64,000 nucleotides of DNA from Blastomussa wellsi. Lineage: Eukaryota; Cnidaria; Anthozoa; Scleractinia; Plerogyridae. Shown piece by piece: positions 8,140 to 21,400 of the stretch; position 1 is the first letter of the stretch, and every line of letters begins with the position of its first letter. A model generated the notes under the pieces. That model searched no databases. It saw nothing but the letters and a program-made list of their open reading frames with translations, and was not told where the DNA came from. The stretch is from the NCBI GenBank assembly GCA_947652115.1, contig OX393567.1, forward strand, positions 14,483,308-14,547,307, read 5' to 3'. The translations under genes were made by a program, and so were the position numbers.

Positions 8140-9118
8140 ATGATCCACATAATTTTACCACAAGACAAGATACAGGGACAAACGGACCGGATCAACTCGG
8201 ATCGCTGATTTGAATAAGAATGGGCTATGCCATTTCATATCCACGTCAGGGCATTTCCAAAGGATTTCTTTAGGGGTTACACAGGCAGAACACCCGATGT
8301 TTGAATTTGTGTGACACAGATCAATAGCTGTTACAAAAGAAATATAGATGAACATAAATAAGTTGGCTGCGATTTGCTCTAAATATTACGTTTATCCTAC
8401 ATGTTCAATAAACGTTCAGATGAAATGTTAAATGAGTATTGTGTGCTATTTTTTGCCCGTTCTGAACCGTATAAGGCGTCATTTTGCGAGATAATTTAAT
8501 GACCCCTAGATCATATTATAGAAGAGAAAGAGAGACAAGGCAGGCAGCATGACAGCCAGCGACTGCGACTTTGTCCAGTTCAAGCGCAAACTGATGCTAA
8601 ACCATCATAATTCTCACCTTGAAAACGCAGGCATCTGATCGAACACAAATTTCTTCGTACTTGTGCCGAGCTTGAGCTTCATCCTGGACAAGGTGGCGGT
8701 CGCCAGCTGTGGTGCTGCCTGCCTTGTCTCTCTTTCTCTTCTAGGGGTCAATAAATTATCTCACAAAATGATGCCTTAAACAGCTCAGAACAGGCAAACA
8801 ATTCAACACTCACATTCAACATTTCATCTCAACGTTTATTGAACATGTAGGATAAACGTAGTATTTAGAGCAAATCGCGGCCAACTTATTTATTTTCATC
8901 TATATTTCTTTTGTAACCGATCGGTGTCACGCAACAAACTCAAACATCGGGTGGTCCGCCTGTGGGGGTTAGTCTGAAAGACCTATCCTCAACAAGGGTG
9001 GGGGGGGGGGGGTGCGGATATTAAATGGCACAGCCCAATAGCAGCAAGGCTACAACAATTGTTGCCATTCTTATTCAAATTGATCTGAGTTGATCCGGTC
9101 CGACTTTTGTACCTGCCT
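8140..9118. mobile_element. large foldback element with about 400-bp arms
   Basis: The left arm (8140-8552) and right arm (8708-9118) are diverged inverted copies. Landmarks are GGATCGCTGATTTGAATAAG versus TTATTCAAATTGATCTGAG, CATGTTCAATAAACGTT versus AACGTTTATTGAACATG, and GAGAGACAAGGCAGGCAGC versus GCTGCCTGCCTTGTCTCTC. The 155-bp centre has no ORF. A G-run of at least 13 bases interrupts the right arm at 9000. A shorter foldback at 53726-53870 shares the outer arm sequence, so this is a nonautonomous family. Confidence 0.75.
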
Positions 9119-9234
9119 GAATTGATTATCTCTGACTACCATGCACCGTTTAACCAGACCTTGAGGTGTTCATCTAAGCTACAAGTTACCCGTGCCTTAC
9201 CCGGGGTGTCCAAGCTCCCCGCTGTATTTCTTAC

Positions 9235-9301
9235 CTCCAGTCCGTTTGGTCAAGCTATTTAACGTCCTCCCAATGTGTGCTCTTGATCGTAAGAGAGCCA
9301 T
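9235..9301 (-). CDS. ABAT: 4-aminobutyrate aminotransferase, exon 1 (targeting peptide)
   Basis: The minus-strand ATG at 9301 opens MALLRSRAHIGRTLNSLTKR, an arginine- and serine-rich amphipathic leader with no acidic residue, typical of mitochondrial presequences. The donor GAG/GTAAGA at 9235 leaves phase 1, which matches exon 2 at 4900. The 4.3-kb intron between them is full of foldback repeats. The start codon is 153 bp from the divergent TRMT44 start, pointing to a shared promoter region. Identification depends on the splice-phase match to exon 2, since leaders are not conserved. Confidence 0.65.
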
Positions 9302-9454
9302 TTTACCTTAACCTACTCTATCCAAGCCTGGATTTGACCCGCTTGTCCGCAGCGGGTCTTCCACGTATTTCGTAATCGTGTTTGTACCCCAGATCTTCCA
9401 CCTCGCACATGAATGAGAAGGACTGGGTTTTATACAAGTGCGCGCTAAATCAAG
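9302..9454. promoter_or_regulatory. divergent promoter region of ABAT and TRMT44
   Basis: Only 153 bp separate the two inferred start codons, which face away from each other. There is no obvious TATA box at a proper distance on either strand and no room for two separate promoters, so a shared bidirectional promoter is inferred. Both 5' UTRs must lie within or overlap this stretch. Confidence 0.5.
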
Positions 9455-12400
9455 ATGGCTTCCGCCAGTGGCGAAGTTAGATGGGCAACAACATGGACAA
9501 CTGTAAATTCAGCAATCACGAAGGGTGACTTTAATGGGTTCTTAAAGGCTGTAGATGTATGGATAGACAGACCACACGTTGTAAATCGTCGTCTTATGGG
9601 AGCGCTTTATATTGTTAAAAGAGCGTCAGTTGAGCTTTTGACTGATAAATATCTAGATCTTGAGAGAGTTATAAGCTTGATACTGGTTGATGAAAACACT
9701 GTCACGAAGCACGAGACATCAGAACATGAAGATGTTGATGTACATATTAAATTTGTTGGTGAAGAACCTGCTGAACACCGAAGCCATGGAGAAGACAGTT
9801 GCTCAAAAACATACGAGGAACAGAGATATACAGTCATTGTTAGAAAGTTATTGCCCAAGCAAATGGACAAAAAAGATGCCATCTTCGAATTGGTGATATT
9901 AGGTATGTGTGACCTGGAATGCGAAAATGGCTAAACTACAGAATACAGGGCCACTTATTTGCATGTTATTGAATAAGAATAACGTCTATTGAGTTATTCC
10001 TCGTTCTACAAAAGGTGGCCCCGACACATGTAAATAAAGTGGACCGAAGTGACCCTGAATTCTGTAGTTGCTCCGATCCAGTTGTACATTGGACCTTTAA
10101 AGGCCATTTCTAGGCCTTACTGTGCAATCTCCGCCTGTAATGTCTATTGAGTCTCACACAATGAAAAGTAAACAAACCGAAATGAAAATTACGGGGAAAA
10201 ACTTACCTTTTTCTTCCTTATCAACATCTGATATCCTTGCAAAACAATAATAAAGAGTAGACGAACCTCGACGATATTCCAAACTGACGTTTCAGCTCAT
10301 TGCCAACTCCCAAACAAAACGACCCGCAGTGGCGGACTCAAAAACTTCATGTACACAGTTACCGAAGTGTAACGTATCAACAAATTCAAAACAAAAATGT
10401 AAACAAATCCCGAGACTGCGCAGTACGGACTGGAAATGGCCTTTAAGCCCTAAAATGCAAGTTAAGATCTAAAACGAATTATAAATCATGAGTAATTCTT
10501 TCCTAAAATGTACGCTGTCTCCTCCTTCTAAAAAATTAAGAGATAGCAATGTTGAGGCAAGGAAAAAGCTTTCAAATGATCTGCAAACCATGAACAGCAT
10601 TAATCATTAACAACAGGAAACATTAAGGATAACAAAAACTCAATTTTCAAATGTACTTTATTCAACTTTTAATTGGAACGAACGAGAGTATACCATATTT
10701 ACTCTTGTATTAGTCGACCTCGTGTATAAGTCGACCCCCCCAATTTTGGGGCCAAAAACTAAGTTTTCTTCATTTATAGGTACAGATTTTATTGGAAAAC
10801 ATACTGTATTTCGTAGGATTTTCGTTCAGGAACTATGGATATGTGAAACAATCACAGCAAGTTTCACTATGAAGTTTTAATATTCTTGCGTGTCCGCAAT
10901 CGTTTTCGCATCACAAGTACATGTGGGCTTTTTTGAAACAGGCTTACAAAATCAAACTCACTAATTCCAGGCAAACCTTTCTAACTTTGGAAGATGAAAA
11001 GCAGCTTTAGCAGGCAGGCAAAACACCAAAGAAGGTCAAGAATCTTCGAGAATGACTTGAAAAACGAAAAAGCCATGCTTGTTTGGAAAACTTGGTAACC
11101 AAGCTACAAAATTGGTCGAGTATACACAAGTAAATATGGCAATATTTTCTACCCCGGGCACACAGCAAGGGAAAATTCCCTATCATCAAGCCAGAAGGGT
11201 CGGGATTTCTCGGGGATGTGCCCGCGGTGGTGGTGAGGGGAGGGGGGGAGTTAGTAATCACGCATTACTGATTTTATTTCATATCCCAACCCTTTGGTAA
11301 AAAAGTCTTTGGGTCTTTCCTCTACCCCTCTCGCAATTCACAAAAAAAGCCGATAACCTTCTATCCGACTCTGTTTGTTTGGGTCGGACATCAGCCAATG
11401 CTTCTCCCCAGAAACCAACGTGACAAGCAAGCATACTTTCGTTCTGCCTACGTTCGTAAGCCTTCTTTCGAATTCTTTGATTCTTTGTGATTAGCCGTTC
11501 ATTTTAGATTGGTGAAAGTCGTTTTACTTGGGTTGTACAGTGTTTTTAGGGCTTTTAAGACCATTGTACAACTGGTTGAGGATCATTTCCAATCATTGTT
11601 CATTGATGATCATTTTAGGTCATTTTAGATCACTTTAGGTCATTTTAGATCATTTTACATGTAGGTCATTTTACAGGGCTGCAAAAATTTCCATAGAGTC
11701 TCCAGTCACAATGACCTGCCACAAAAGTTTTAGCTCGGTCACACCTCGTTTCTGACCGGACAAATAAAAATTGTACTCTGCAATTTTCCTCTATTAGTCT
11801 TAAGTTAAGCCCCTTACTAAAACAACATTGCTGTCTAACAGCAACTCGGACTCCTATTTTTGCCGATGGAATGAATGAATTAAATTGTAGAATTGTTACG
11901 TTGCGATATTCGGGATGTGTAGTGCGGTGTTGCGTTGGGTAATAAAACTTCAGCTTGTGTTTCCAGACATAACGCTGCATAACAATGAAAATGACACTGC
12001 AAATGAAACACGAATAAACTTGAAAAGAAGCAAAAGTTTTAATTATACCTGTTACTTTTTTTCTGAACTTTGGAACTAATTTGCATGGTGGAAAATATGA
12101 GCAACTTTTTAATTTGAGTCTTGTGGTTCGCAAACCCGAAGTCTTTTTTTCTTCAAATGTATTTTCTTTTAAGTTTAACAATACAGCTGGTGAGGTGCAT
12201 TTTGATAGTAAATAGCAACACAGAAACTTTATTTCCTCGATATCATTGAATGTTACTGGTCAACATGACGGGCGATGCGAAAGTTTGACCGGTCAAAACC
12301 CCAATCAGGCCGGACATTGTCCGTTGACCAGCTGTTAGATCATTTTAGGTTATTCTTTCTTTTAGTACCGGTAACTATGTTTTAATGGCACAAGCATTTA

Positions 12401-15400
12401 AACGGTTTCCAAAAAGGAACTACACTTCCCAACATTTGAATTTTTGCCAGCACAAACCACTCCCACACACGAGGAGTGTGCTGTGTCACCTCCCCCGGAC
12501 TCGGCAGACTTTAGTGAGCTGCAACAACTCTTAGCTCAGGCTAAAGAGGAGAACCAGGCTCTTCAGCAGACAGTCCAGCTGGAAAAGATGAGACAAGAAT
12601 TAGAAAACCTTTGCCTGCAAATGCCGAACTTGAGGGAAAGCATGCCCCTCTCACCAATGGCAGTGGTACCAAAAAGAAGCAACATTCCACCACCCTTTGG
12701 GGTCTTCACTTGAGTGAGGCCCTTACTGCTCAAGTGGAGGCAATGCTAGCGCAGCTGGGGGAAACCAGTAGCGACGACAGTGATGGGGAAGACACTACAA
12801 CTGTTCGCACGACAAAAGGTAAGCAACATGGTTTAAAGTCGGGAAAGGCGAGCAAATTAACTAGTCAAGTTCTACGCCCACAGTTATGGCCCCACAATCA
12901 CTTAAGCCTCACTTATGTCTCTAAGGACAAGAAATACAATGACTTGACTCTAGCGGAGTTCATGTCAGTTATGCGGGGATTTTACAACTCCCTAACTTAT
13001 TGTCACAGGAACTTTGTGCCCGCATTGATCATCTTTCTTTATTATATTGCTGTATCTGGCCACCCAATTTACCTGGTCTTCAGTGCAAAACTTTCACACT
13101 GCTGTCCTATTTGAAATTGAGTGTGGTCGGGCCAATTGGGGCGACTCTTTTACCTACTTAGAGTCAAGGCTTTTACAGTCATTGTCGCGGCCACTTCGCA
13201 TGGGCACATCGCTTTCTGACAGTTCTCAACCGGCAGTTTTCTTCTGTTGTGATTTTCAGCACGGAGTGCGTAAGGTTAATCAAGATCATTATGGCACTCT
13301 TTGGGGAGAAAGAAAATGGTTACAACACATTTGTGCTCGCTGTTGGGTGGAATCACGAATAGCGAGGCATCACACCAAATTCTCCAAAGATAGGCCTTTG
13401 GCGGGTCAAAAGAATTCATCGGCTTCTTCGTCTGACACCACCGCGCCCTGACTACGCCCTGGATCACCCGTTCAAGACTACGATCCTTATTTGTCTGACA
13501 GTTGCCAGCTAACCACAACAAAACAAAATGGCGGACAGGTTTGGAGATTGTATCTCAGTTTAATGGAGAGTTTGAAAACCAAGCAAAAAGCAAAAACACA
13601 ATGAGCAAATAATGAGCCTGACAGTTGACGGGTCATGGCCACGGCTATTGACCGCCACTTGAAAGAATGAGGATACAAACATTCCATACTAAATGAGTCC
13701 TCGAGGGGACAGCAAAGCGGCTCCGGCACGAAAGTGTCACGGAAGTGAATAAAAAATGCATGACGGAAATGATTGTATGCAAATTATTAACAAGTAATCA
13801 CCTGACTTTTCAAGACACAAAATGCACTCGCCCTACTGGCTTGTGCAGTATTTAACAGTGTACGGCAGGGAGATTCAGACAAACAAAGTTGAGTGATGAT
13901 AGTGCAAGCACAGACAAAAAAAGAAGCTGGCTTTTTACAGTACTGTCAGATTTCTAGCAAATGATTTATAGTAGTTGAAGGATTAAACCATGAATTCTGC
14001 AAAATCATTAATGATATAGTCTGTCGATTCTTGTTTACAATAAACTGAAATTCGATCAGGGACCTGAACACATGCTTGGTAACCACAAAGAAATCTAAGC
14101 AATAGAGATCAGGCTGCCAAGAATGAAAGTCAGTGTCAAATACAGTTTCTTTCAAAGCCAAATTTTGCTAATTAATTTTTATCATGTATGGAAATTCACA
14201 AATGCAATCACATTTCTTTCCAAGACCATAATAAGTATTTTTAGTGCTTGTTCTCCTCTGCTTTCTTCATTTGCACAGGTAAACCAGTGATTTTCAAGTC
14301 TAGTTGCCTTTGGAACTTTGGTGGATTAACTTTTAAAATTTCTTTTCTGGTGATATTTTGGATTAATTTTCTTTAAGTTTTTTCCTTTAGAAACTTCCTT
14401 TACTCAAGTTTAGTCAATCAGTGTTGGGTCAGGTAGACGTCTTTATCGGGTTTTTGATCCAAAACCTATCTCTTATCTGGAACACTGCTGTCCTGCTATA
14501 GGTTAAGTATAATGAATGCTTGCACGGATAAAGTGCATAAATAAAGGTAAAGAATGCTAGAATGGACATTTTAGTAGGCCACTAAACAGCACGTTTTCCT
14601 ACCATTACATTTAAGGTGGTGCCTTTTAATTACCAATTGGTTTCCAAGGAAGGATTGTCACCATCATATTTTTAATCCCGGAGCTGCTATATGGATAAGC
14701 ATTCTACACAGTTTTCTTCAGTTGAAGAGTCCTTCATGATCATGAGTTACAAATCACGGCCTTATTTCACAAGTCACAACAAAAAACACCCTAAAACTGA
14801 AACAGCCTAATTACAGATTTGAAATACATTGTGTAGTCCCAGAGGAGATTTGGATATTTTATAGAACTACACATTAAAATATTTCTAGAAATTCCTTCCC
14901 TTACTACTCCATTGTAGGAATTTGTTGTCTTGGTGATGCTTTCTGAAAAATGTTTGATCTGAAAGCAAGCCCATGCAGTGTGAAGGTAACTGTCTGCAGC
15001 AAAATGATAAGAAAGGAGAAAATGGAAAAGTTATTAAAATAAATAACAACAATTGAGTGGTTTTGAGCAACTTTAGCTCACATCGGGTAAAAAATGCCAA
15101 ATTGTCCAAAAATACTGTTTGATTTTTTTCAAAAGTCTCCAGGCATCAATGGGTTGAGATACAGTCAACTCTCTAAGATAACCTCCGTCATCATCTTGGA
15201 GGTGTGTCCAGCTATAGGTAGTTATGATTGCAATTGTGTACATGCTGTGTCTGTTTTGAGAGAGTTGACCATAAATATAAAATGGTAAAATGCCTACATG
15301 AGACTAAAAATATAACTGTCACAATGAGTAAGAGGTTAAAAATGCAAGACTACACACTGTTAGTGAAGTTATTACTGATCCTTCCTTCCTTAGCGGGCTT

Positions 15401-18400
15401 CAGATGTGATTGTTGATTAATTGTAATCATTTTTCTGGACTTTTCTTTTATGTATAACTACAGTAGTAATGTTTGTGGATTTCAGAAAGAAGCCAAAGGA
15501 GAGTCTGCTTTATTCCTCTTTTGCGTATGGACTTGGAGAAAGATGGAGTCAAAAGCTACCAAGATTGTTTAGACAGGTCCAAGTCGTACTGTCTACTTTA
15601 TGAAATGGTGTCTCGGAAGGGACAGTCAGCTGCAAGGTACATTGCATGTGTTCTGAAATCGAAACATTTCCAGAGGAATTCAATACTTAACAATTATTGG
15701 ATGAGGTTGAGCATGATAGCGATAATTAAGGCCAAAGTTTGTGTTATCTGCTGAAGCCGAAGGCTGAGGCGGATAACACAAACTGAGGCCTTGATAATTA
15801 TCGCTATCATGCGAAAACCAAATCCAATAATTGTTTTATTATGCATATTCCTGAGCTGCACTTGTAAAGACAAGAGCGCGCACAAAAAATGTGATCAATG
15901 TACAGCAGTCAATTTGTAAGCAAACAATTTTATTGTTTATAAGCTTACAACCTTTTGTGCACCCTAAAGCATCCAGTAAGTTTTTCCAAAGGCTAAAAGA
16001 AATGAACTGTTATGGAAAGTCAATATCGTAAAGAGAAAGATATTGAAACGTTCTCAAAGGAGAGAGATTGAAAACATTCAAAATATTTTACAAATTCTTT
16101 GAAATTGTCTGTAGGTATGACGTCAATTGTACATATATAAAATCTATTGTCTGTAGATATGACGTAAGAGGAACAGTAAGCATGAATTAGCTGCGTGCTT
16201 ATAGCCAATCAAAATCGAGCGGTGACACCAATGTATAATAAAATTGATTGTGATATTTTTGGCTCTATACTGATTGTTCCATCTTGAAACTGATTGTTTC
16301 CTCTTGTTACTGATTGTTCTGTCTTGATGCTGAATGTTCCATTTTGATGTTTTACTGATTGCTCTATCTTGTTATTACAGTCAAAACAGCTCTTCTAAAG
16401 TTTTCCCATCATTAACAGACTTAATTTGATTTCATTACTGGTTTCAATAATCCACTCCAAATGGCTTTCCAAAACAGTTGACAGTGCTCAAAACTAACTT
16501 TTTTATTTAGTTTACCGGAAACTAGTGGTTGCATTGGTAGCATCCACTAGTCTTCAAGGAAATTTTAGTTGTCAAATCCTCTGTGATTGGCATTGAATTT
16601 AAACAAACAAAACAATGAAAACACAGCTGTTAAGTTAAACTTACTTTTATACTACTCATTTAGATAAACAAAAACATTTTTGTTGTCTTACGTCATAACC
16701 AAGTCATGTAGACGACATAACAGGCTATCTATTGACGGTATCCTAACCCCAACGAAAACCCAGGGGAGGGGTTCCTCCCATCCCCCCCCCCCTTTGTACC
16801 ACGGTGGTGGTATGAGTTTGGTGGTACGTCCAAGGGTTAAAACGGTAGTTGTAGTCATGTCGTGTCCAACTCCTGCCACTTTATCCACGCAAATTTATAG
16901 CACCGTAAAAAAATGAAAAAAAAAGAGAGATGTAGTAGCCTTTCTGTAGGTATGTGAAAGGGCTACCAGTTTCTATCAAAGATATACGCAAGGCGTAACT
17001 TTTCTATAAGAAATGTTATATGAATTAAAGAGAGCAGAATTTTTTAGTCAATGAGTCATAACCTACTTTGAGGGTGTCCTACACTTTTTTAATTTTACAA
17101 GTGTGATTGGAACTACAGTACCGGGGTATTTATTTTCCTGTAAAGTGTGATTTAAGCGTTTCCCTCTACTTTGTGTAAAAATCATGTTGAGTCATGACCA
17201 GAATTCTGATCATGACTCATAGACTCATTTGACTCATAAAACAGGGACCTCCTACGCCAATTTCAGGTTCAGAACATCCATTTAACAATACCCCGTAACA
17301 TTGAACTTTAACAGCTTTATCCTCTTCTTGATTTTAAGAGTTTCATTACAAGTAATGGACAACCCTGAAATGACATCTTCATGTACCGACAGTGAGAGAG
17401 ATGGGGTTTTATGTCCTACAGTTCAATGGCTACAAGATCACTTGCTTCCTAAACTGTGCAAGTGGGCGGAGGAAATTCAAAGCGATGACCAAGGTAGAAA
17501 GGGATCACTGAGACTTGTTCCTTTGGACCAGTACACACTGTTGTATCATCGACTAAAACAACGATATGGAGAAAAGCTTGTTAAGGTACAGAAACGGCAT
17601 ATGGTTATTAAGCAGTGTAATGGAATAAGCCTGAAATCAAATGAAGTTCATTCCACTGAAATTCCAATGCATCACTTGAAGTATTTCTTTTTTTATTGTC
17701 ATATTCTTATTACCAGGGCCCCTCTGGATACTAGCCATGCCACTGAATGGGTAGTCTCCTTCGCAGCTGCTTTTTGGGATGTCATGCAACATTCCCCCTA
17801 AAGAAACGGCTGCTGACAACCGAACCGCATTCCTTTCCCAATAGTAGCCAATCACAGCTTTTGTTCCATTTTCAAGAACTTTCTCGTGCCAAATTCACTA
17901 TTGGAGACTCGCCCAATTAGACTGTTTTTTATCTTTGCATCTACATTTGAATCATGTGGTGCCATGTACAATACCACAACGAGCAAGGCTGGTAAAAACC
18001 TAAATTGCATAGCACCAAAGAGACGAAATGCTTGATAGGCGATCTAGCTAGCTTCTCTTTGAAACAAACAGAAAGTTTCAGTTCTTGTGAATATTTCGAA
18101 CCAAAGCTAAATGAAACCGCACATGGCAAAGCATTTTGATATAGCGAGGTGTTAAACTCCATGATCCAGACAATCTAGGAAACCGGACAGACCTCTGGCC
18201 CCAGTATTGCAATTCTATTGAACTTAAAATACCGCATATATAGTGTAGCAGGGGACCTTTTTCAAAAACCTTCCAATTCTTTGTTTTAAGATGGGTTTTC
18301 AGAGCAAAGCAATGGCCAACTCATTGCACACGCCACAAGGACTCTGTCTCATGGTCATGCACACATGGTCCTTTTATGCTTACGTCATTCACACTTTGAG

Positions 18401-21400
18401 CTGGTATGTGACTGGCTAGTTCAACAGAGTGCAAACAAACCACAACACAATGGGAAAGGAATGTGGTTCGGTTGTCAGCAGCCATTTCTTTGGGGGGAAC
18501 GTTGTGTGACATCCTAAAAGATAGCTGTGAAGGAGATTACTGAGTGGGCCACCCTGGATAAATTAATTTTACTTAGTTACTTTCTTACTTACTTCTTGTT
18601 TACAAGATTGGTGTTATTTAAATAACAGAAGAGAATGATTTCAAGGGCAGTTTTGGATGCTTTCATAGAAATTGAAATCGAAAATATGTTTACCGGTAAT
18701 TGGAATCAATGCAGGTCGTTTGGTTAGTTCTGTAAGATAATTCTGGACATTTGAGAACACTCAAGAAATGTAGAAAACACGAGCCGCACGTGTTCTCAAA
18801 TGCCTGTCAGGTTTTATGACAGTATAATACATGGCTTAGGCTTCTGTATTTGTTAAATAAGTACATAAATAGTGAATAAATGAACATTGTAGGCAGGCCA
18901 AGAAGGACACAAAATATGACTTGTTTGGTGAATTAAATTGGATTAACATAATTATAAATAATAATTTACTTAAAGTTATATTTCTGAAGGAGTGTCATAT
19001 GGTTGACTGTCTTAATATTTAGATTTGGCCTGAAAGAACAGATCCTCAGAAATTTGTGTATGAAGATATTGCTATAGCTTCATACTTGATGGTGAGTACT
19101 GGTCTGCGCTTGGGTATAGGAAATCAACTACCATGGGGAGGATCCTGAAGGGGATTTCAGATGAGATGGCATCGCTACAGAATTGAGTACATGTATTTAC
19201 CCAGACCTGCAAGCCCTTACTGTTGGTTGTTGCCAAAAAGGATTCACATCCCTACTACTAATACACATGAAAAAATAACTGAATTATGATTGGCTAAAAA
19301 CAGGAAATGTACGTACATTTCCCATAACAATAATATGCAATACAAACCAGTGTAGCACAGGTGTGGAGTTGTTAATAGGGGATCAATGCAAACTGCAGCG
19401 AAGATTACCAAAGCTAGTTTGAACATATTAACTTGAGGTATTTCCAAGGTGCTCAAAGTGAACCTTAAAGATTTCTGAAGATTACCCAAAGACAAATAAT
19501 CTTTTTAAAGGTTACTGTAGATCGCCCCAAATCATACCCAGATTTTCAAGCACTATTGGAAGATTAGCAAATACCAGCATCCCAGGCTGAATGCCTTAAA
19601 CCCTTCAACATTAATGGTAGCATTTATTTTCTGTCATCTATAACCAAAAATTAAACAAACAAACCTTTTGGTCATGTTCTGTACTAACTTTTTTTGAGAT
19701 TTTAGAAGTGGTTTTACCACAGCTCTACTGTTACCATTCAGGCTAGCATCTGTGTGATTTATTAGTGTTTTCATGTTTGGCTGAGCTGCCTTTAGAGTAT
19801 TCATTGACTAGTTGTTAATAATATTTAAGTTTTGATTGCAATTTTTATGACTTGTGACAGATTCTGTGGAAGGACGAACGGGTTGCAAAGAATCTAAAAC
19901 AAAAACAGAGCTTTATTGACCTTGGATGTGGAAATGGATTACTTGTTCATATCCTCAGTCAAGAAGGGGTAGCTATATATATTTCCATGTCTCTTTCAGT
20001 TACAAGTTTTGATAAAGTCTACCCTGCAAATAGTAATAATGATTGTATTAAACAGTTGTCAAAATAATTGCAGACACCAAATTAATAGAGGTGAGCTACA
20101 TTCTCTTACGTTTGATATACATACGGTACTTTTCGTAAACACGCATTTTGTCAAAATTCTTAATGTTGACGAGTTGACCACATTAACTTTACAGTAGACC
20201 AAACGGGAAATAGCATTTCTTGTTTAGAAGGAAGAGCTTTAAAATTCTTTTATTTTAAACCTTTCTGTTGCAGCACCCAGGTGCAGGCATTGATGTTCGT
20301 CGCCGTAAAATCTGGGATCTGTATGGAGGCAATACCAAGCTCCAGGTAATAAGCCTAGTGGCCCATCAGGCCAGAGCTTATCATGAAGCAACTAGGAGTA
20401 TTTCTGTTCACCCCTGGATGGGATGGTAGTCCATTGCAGGGTTACTGGTACCCAGCATTAAATTTGCTGGTACCCATTTACACACCTGGGTGAAGAGAGG
20501 CACTCTGAGAGTAGTGCCTTGCCCAAGAACACAACAACACAGAGCCCTGTCCGAGGCTCAAACCTGGACCTTTTGATCCAGAATCCACTGCACTAACTAT
20601 TAGGCCACCTGGCATCCCAAATGTTATAGCAAATCGTGTTATATCATGAATTTAGTGAATCTTCCTTACCGAAAACCCACAGAGATGAGGCAAGATCTTA
20701 GCAGAATTGCTGGCAAAATAATCCAGTTTTGAGTGCTTTACTTAATTTTTGACACCTAAACAGAATTTTTACACTGTAATTGTGAAACATTCCATACATT
20801 TTTGTAATATATGGAGAACCCTTCCTAGAATCATGTTTTGCATTTATTATGATAAGAACAGCCCTGTTGCAACAACATTAAACCATCATCTCTGCTTTTT
20901 TCTCTGAAGTGAAAGAGACACTGCATTGCATGTGAGACATGCAAATATTAGAATAAAGTTACAGTCAAAATACTCAGAGCATACAGGGTAGTAATCAAGA
21001 ATAGTTTTGATCAACGGCGAACAGACTGTTTATTTGTTTCAAACTTTCAAATTTAATTTGAATATGGTGATCATCCAACCATAATGTGAGTGTGGCCTGA
21101 TTTGAAACATTGATTGTTGGTTGTTCTGAGCTGACTGTAAATGACATTTCAGAGATTGTCTCTGTTCATTCAGATTTTCAATGAGGTGATACATGACATT
21201 CTCCTCAATGTTGGATGTTGCCTGGAAGCTGGTTGAGAGAGTTGAACAGATGAATCTGTGAACGAGCACAAACTTCAACTCTAAAAATCCAGATATCTGT
21301 CGGGTAGTCAGCCCTCCTGAATTTCCACAGCACACTTCCTCATGGTATAAATCAATTGTTGCCCATTTTTTTTTAGCATAAGCACAGTACACCACTTGTT

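Noticed and set aside
11590..11680. CRISPR-like array of TCATTTTAGA units
   Set aside because: Units are 10-11 bp without spacers, in a clearly eukaryotic sequence.
14885..15109. Possible exon of an antisense gene in TRMT44 intron 1
   Set aside because: Hydrophobic chance frame in AT-rich DNA, without acceptor, donor or homology.
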